From NCBI GenBank assembly GCA_017650795.1, contig JAGCEE010000123.1, forward strand, positions 1-16,185: DNA of 16,185 nucleotides, given 5' to 3'. Each line of letters starts with the position of its first letter. Within the stretch, counting starts at the first letter, position 1. The notes under the pieces are model-generated. The model worked only from the letters and a program-made list of their open reading frames with translations, was not told the DNA's origin and did no database searches. Shown in pieces: positions 14,498-16,185 of this stretch. Both the position numbers and the translations under genes were made by a program. This DNA is from Clostridia bacterium. Its GTDB lineage: Bacteria; Bacillota; Clostridia; Christensenellales; UBA1242.

Positions 14498-15481
14498 ATG
14501 AACTTACATTATTTATTGGGGGCAATTATATCTTTTGGTTTAAGCATACTTTTTGCCCCTATAATATTTGGTTTTTCTAAAAAAATACATGCAAAACAGA
14601 CCATACTTCATTATGTAAAAGAACACGCATCAAAGGCTGGCACACCAACCATGGGTGGAATAATTTTTATTGTTCCAACAATAATCGTTTCTCTTTTTTT
14701 ATTTACTTCCGATTATATGTATGCAATGATTTCGCTTGCATCTTTTTTTGCATACGCACTGCTTGGGTTTTTGGATGACTTTATAAAAGTGTATTACAAG
14801 CAAAATCTTGGGCTAAAACCATATCAAAAAATAATAGGACAGGTGGGAATTAGTTTTGTTATAGCAGTATTTGTTTTTAAAACCATAGGCTCAGAGATTT
14901 TTATTCCATTCACAAATTACACATTAAACATTGGTGCATTTATAATTCCACTTGTTATGCTAGTATATATCGCAACAGTAAACTCGGTTAATTTAATTGA
15001 CGGATTAGACGGCTTATGCTCGCTTGTTAGCATAAACTACTTGACATTTTTTGCCTTAATACTAATTAGTGTTTTTGGTGCTAGTGCTGTTGTATTTGGC
15101 AGAGAAATATTTAATTTAAACATTACAATTTTTTGCTTAATAGGCTCGCTGGTTGGTTTTTTAATTTTCAACATTTATCCGGCAAAAATATTTATGGGCG
15201 ATACAGGCTCACTAGCAATAGGTGGTTTTATTGCATCAATCTCTATACTAACAAAAATGGAACTTTTAATTCCAATTTTGGGCATGGCATATGTGATTAC
15301 TGCAATAAGCGATTTTATTCAAGTATTGCACTACAAAAGAACAAAAAAAAGAGTATTTAAAATGGCACCACTACATCATCATTTTCAAATGAGTGGTATA
15401 CACGAAAACAAGGTGGTTTTTGTGTATTTTATATCAACTTTTATTCTAAACTTGGTTGCTCTCGCAATATATATACTATAA
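14498..15481 (+). CDS. mraY: Phospho-N-acetylmuramoyl-pentapeptide-transferase MraY (lipid I synthase)
   Basis: MraY transfers phospho-MurNAc-pentapeptide from its UDP carrier to undecaprenyl phosphate, the first membrane step of peptidoglycan synthesis. The 327-residue protein is a typical polytopic membrane protein with about ten hydrophobic segments. Catalytic signatures are intact: AGTPTMGG (47-54), FLDDFIKV (91-98; D93 and D94), KQNLGLKPYQK (101-111), VNLIDGLDGL (164-173), FMGDTGSLAIGG (232-243) with D235, and the histidine loop APLHHHF (290-296). AAGGGG at 14485-14490 lies seven bases before the ATG, overlapping the murE stop, so expression is probably coupled. Its stop codon forms part of the long inverted repeat that precedes murD. 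Confidence 0.97.
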   Translation: MNLHYLLGAIISFGLSILFAPIIFGFSKKIHAKQTILHYVKEHASKAGTPTMGGIIFIVPTIIVSLFLFTSDYMYAMISLASFFAYALLGFLDDFIKVYYKQNLGLKPYQKIIGQVGISFVIAVFVFKTIGSEIFIPFTNYTLNIGAFIIPLVMLVYIATVNSVNLIDGLDGLCSLVSINYLTFFALILISVFGASAVVFGREIFNLNITIFCLIGSLVGFLIFNIYPAKIFMGDTGSLAIGGFIASISILTKMELLIPILGMAYVITAISDFIQVLHYKRTKKRVFKMAPLHHHFQMSGIHENKVVFVYFISTFILNLVALAIYIL

Positions 15482-15537
15482 CCAAATGGTATTGCAATTT
15501 ATATTTGCAGTTTAAACTCATAATTTACCATTTGGTT
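15480..15537 (+). repeat. Long inverted repeat in the mraY-murD spacer
   Basis: AACCAAATGGTA (15480-15491) and TACCATTTGGTT (15526-15537) are perfect 12-base inverted arms separated by 34 bases. The left arm includes the last two bases of the mraY stop codon. Inside the loop are a small pair, TGCAA (15493-15497) / TTGCA (15505-15509), and the 10-bp palindrome AGTTTAAACT (15509-15518). No T-run follows, so it is not a standard terminator. The right arm ends three bases before the GGAG ribosome binding site of murD (15541-15544), so an RNA structure here might influence murD translation. Confidence 0.75.
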
Positions 15538-15549
15538 TGTGGAGTATAA

Positions 15550-16185
15550 ATGGAAGTTGTAGGAAAGAGTTTTTTGGTTTATGGTATGGGTGCTAGTGGG
15601 CAAAGTGCATATGAGTTTTTAAATAAACATGGTGCAAGTGTATTTTTGTACTCAGACAAAAATAGTAATAACATAAAAAACATAAACTTAGTAAAAAAGT
15701 TTTCTGATGTTTTAAAACAAAAATTTGATTATGTTGTACTAAGCCCGGGTATTCAAATAATAGGCAACAAAAATATAAAAAAGTTAAAACAAAATGGCGC
15801 AATACTAATCTCCGAAATGGAACTTGGTTATCTGTTTTGCAAGGGTAAGTTTATTGCAATAACGGGCACCAATGGAAAGACAACTTGTGTTAGTCTTTTA
15901 AACCATGTTCTGTCAAAAAAATATAAAACATTTTTATGCGGAAATATAGGAATCCCAATTACAAGCATTTGTGATAAAACCGATGAAAATAGCATTGTAA
16001 TATGTGAAGTTTCTAGTTTTATGTTAGAAATAGTTTCACAAAATTTTACGCCAGATATTGCAGGGATTTTAAATATTACACCAGACCATATTTCTAGGCA
16101 TAAAACATTTGATAATTATTATAAAATAAAATTAAAAATTACCCAATTTCAAAGGGAAAACCAATATTTTTTAACATTTAATGAG
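15550..16185 (+). CDS. murD: UDP-N-acetylmuramoylalanine--D-glutamate ligase MurD (5' part, cut by window end)
   Basis: MurD adds D-glutamate to UDP-MurNAc-L-alanine in the cytoplasm. The open frame runs uninterrupted from ATG 15550 to the right edge: 212 residues of roughly 450. Visible motifs are the N-terminal Rossmann-like VYGMGASGQSA (10-20), VVLSPGI (62-68), the ATP loop ITGTNGKTT (104-112), CGNIGIP (130-136), EVSSFMLE (153-160), and LNITPDHISRHKTFDNY (174-190). A lysine at about 194 sits at the carbamylated position. GGAG lies at 15541-15544, five bases before the ATG. It follows mraY in the same order as B. subtilis (murE-mraY-murD). The missing 3' half is only the window boundary, not a defect. 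Confidence 0.95.
   Translation, partial: MEVVGKSFLVYGMGASGQSAYEFLNKHGASVFLYSDKNSNNIKNINLVKKFSDVLKQKFDYVVLSPGIQIIGNKNIKKLKQNGAILISEMELGYLFCKGKFIAITGTNGKTTCVSLLNHVLSKKYKTFLCGNIGIPITSICDKTDENSIVICEVSSFMLEIVSQNFTPDIAGILNITPDHISRHKTFDNYYKIKLKITQFQRENQYFLTFNE

Noticed and set aside
15133..15360. 75-codon plus-strand open frame inside mraY
   Set aside because: It is a shifted frame within the well-conserved mraY coding sequence, with no ribosome binding site or recognisable protein.
15480..15537. Intrinsic terminator between mraY and murD
   Set aside because: The loop is 34 bases and no T-run follows the right arm. Stopping here would separate murD from its operon, though no clear promoter for murD is present in the spacer.
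1..16185. CRISPR array, insertion sequence, prophage or integrative element
   Set aside because: No direct repeat arrays, transposase, integrase, terminal repeats or compositional break were seen. Genes are contiguous core functions.

Overview
This window is a stretch of strongly AT-rich bacterial chromosome carrying almost entirely conserved housekeeping genes. Several features point to a low-GC Gram-positive (Firmicutes/Bacillota), most likely of the Clostridia type, but I cannot name a genus. The gene order dprA-topA-trmFO-hslV-hslU resembles Bacillus. The tRNA methylase is the folate/FAD type (TrmFO). Shine-Dalgarno sequences are strong, promoters are sigma-A-like, TTG and GTG starts occur, and MurE carries the meso-diaminopimelate DNPR signature. 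No mobile element, phage gene, CRISPR array, rRNA or tRNA was seen.

Layout. (1) Positions 1-1478 hold a leader with a possible extended -10 and a perfect hairpin, then a uracil permease of the NCS2 family that begins at GTG with no visible ribosome binding site. (2) Positions 1475-2522 hold a near-consensus promoter whose -35 box overlaps the permease stop codon, then an NrnA-like DHH/DHHA1 phosphoesterase beginning at TTG. (3) Positions 2541-3768 hold a promoter with a palindrome across its -35 box, a 355-residue protein I do not recognise whose ATG sits at the predicted transcription start (possible leaderless mRNA), and two terminator-like hairpins. (4) Positions 3811-11846 hold a promoter and six tightly packed co-directional genes: comM/yifB, dprA, topA, trmFO, hslV and hslU. 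These link DNA processing and topology, tRNA modification and ATP-dependent proteolysis, and probably form one operon. Unlike Bacillus, there is no xerC/codV between trmFO and hslV and no codY after hslU. (5) Positions 11891-12940 hold a bidirectional terminator and, on the minus strand, a short uridine-kinase-like nucleoside kinase with its own promoter. (6) From 13074 to the right edge lies a peptidoglycan precursor cluster, murE, mraY and murD (cut by the window end), in the B. subtilis order without murF. A perfect 12-bp inverted repeat lies between mraY and murD.

The best candidates for something new are the unrecognised 355-residue protein with its unusual promoter/start arrangement, the paired inverted repeats over the comM-operon promoter, and the structured mraY-murD spacer. 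I found no convincing novel multi-gene system. Most of the window is ordinary core genome.
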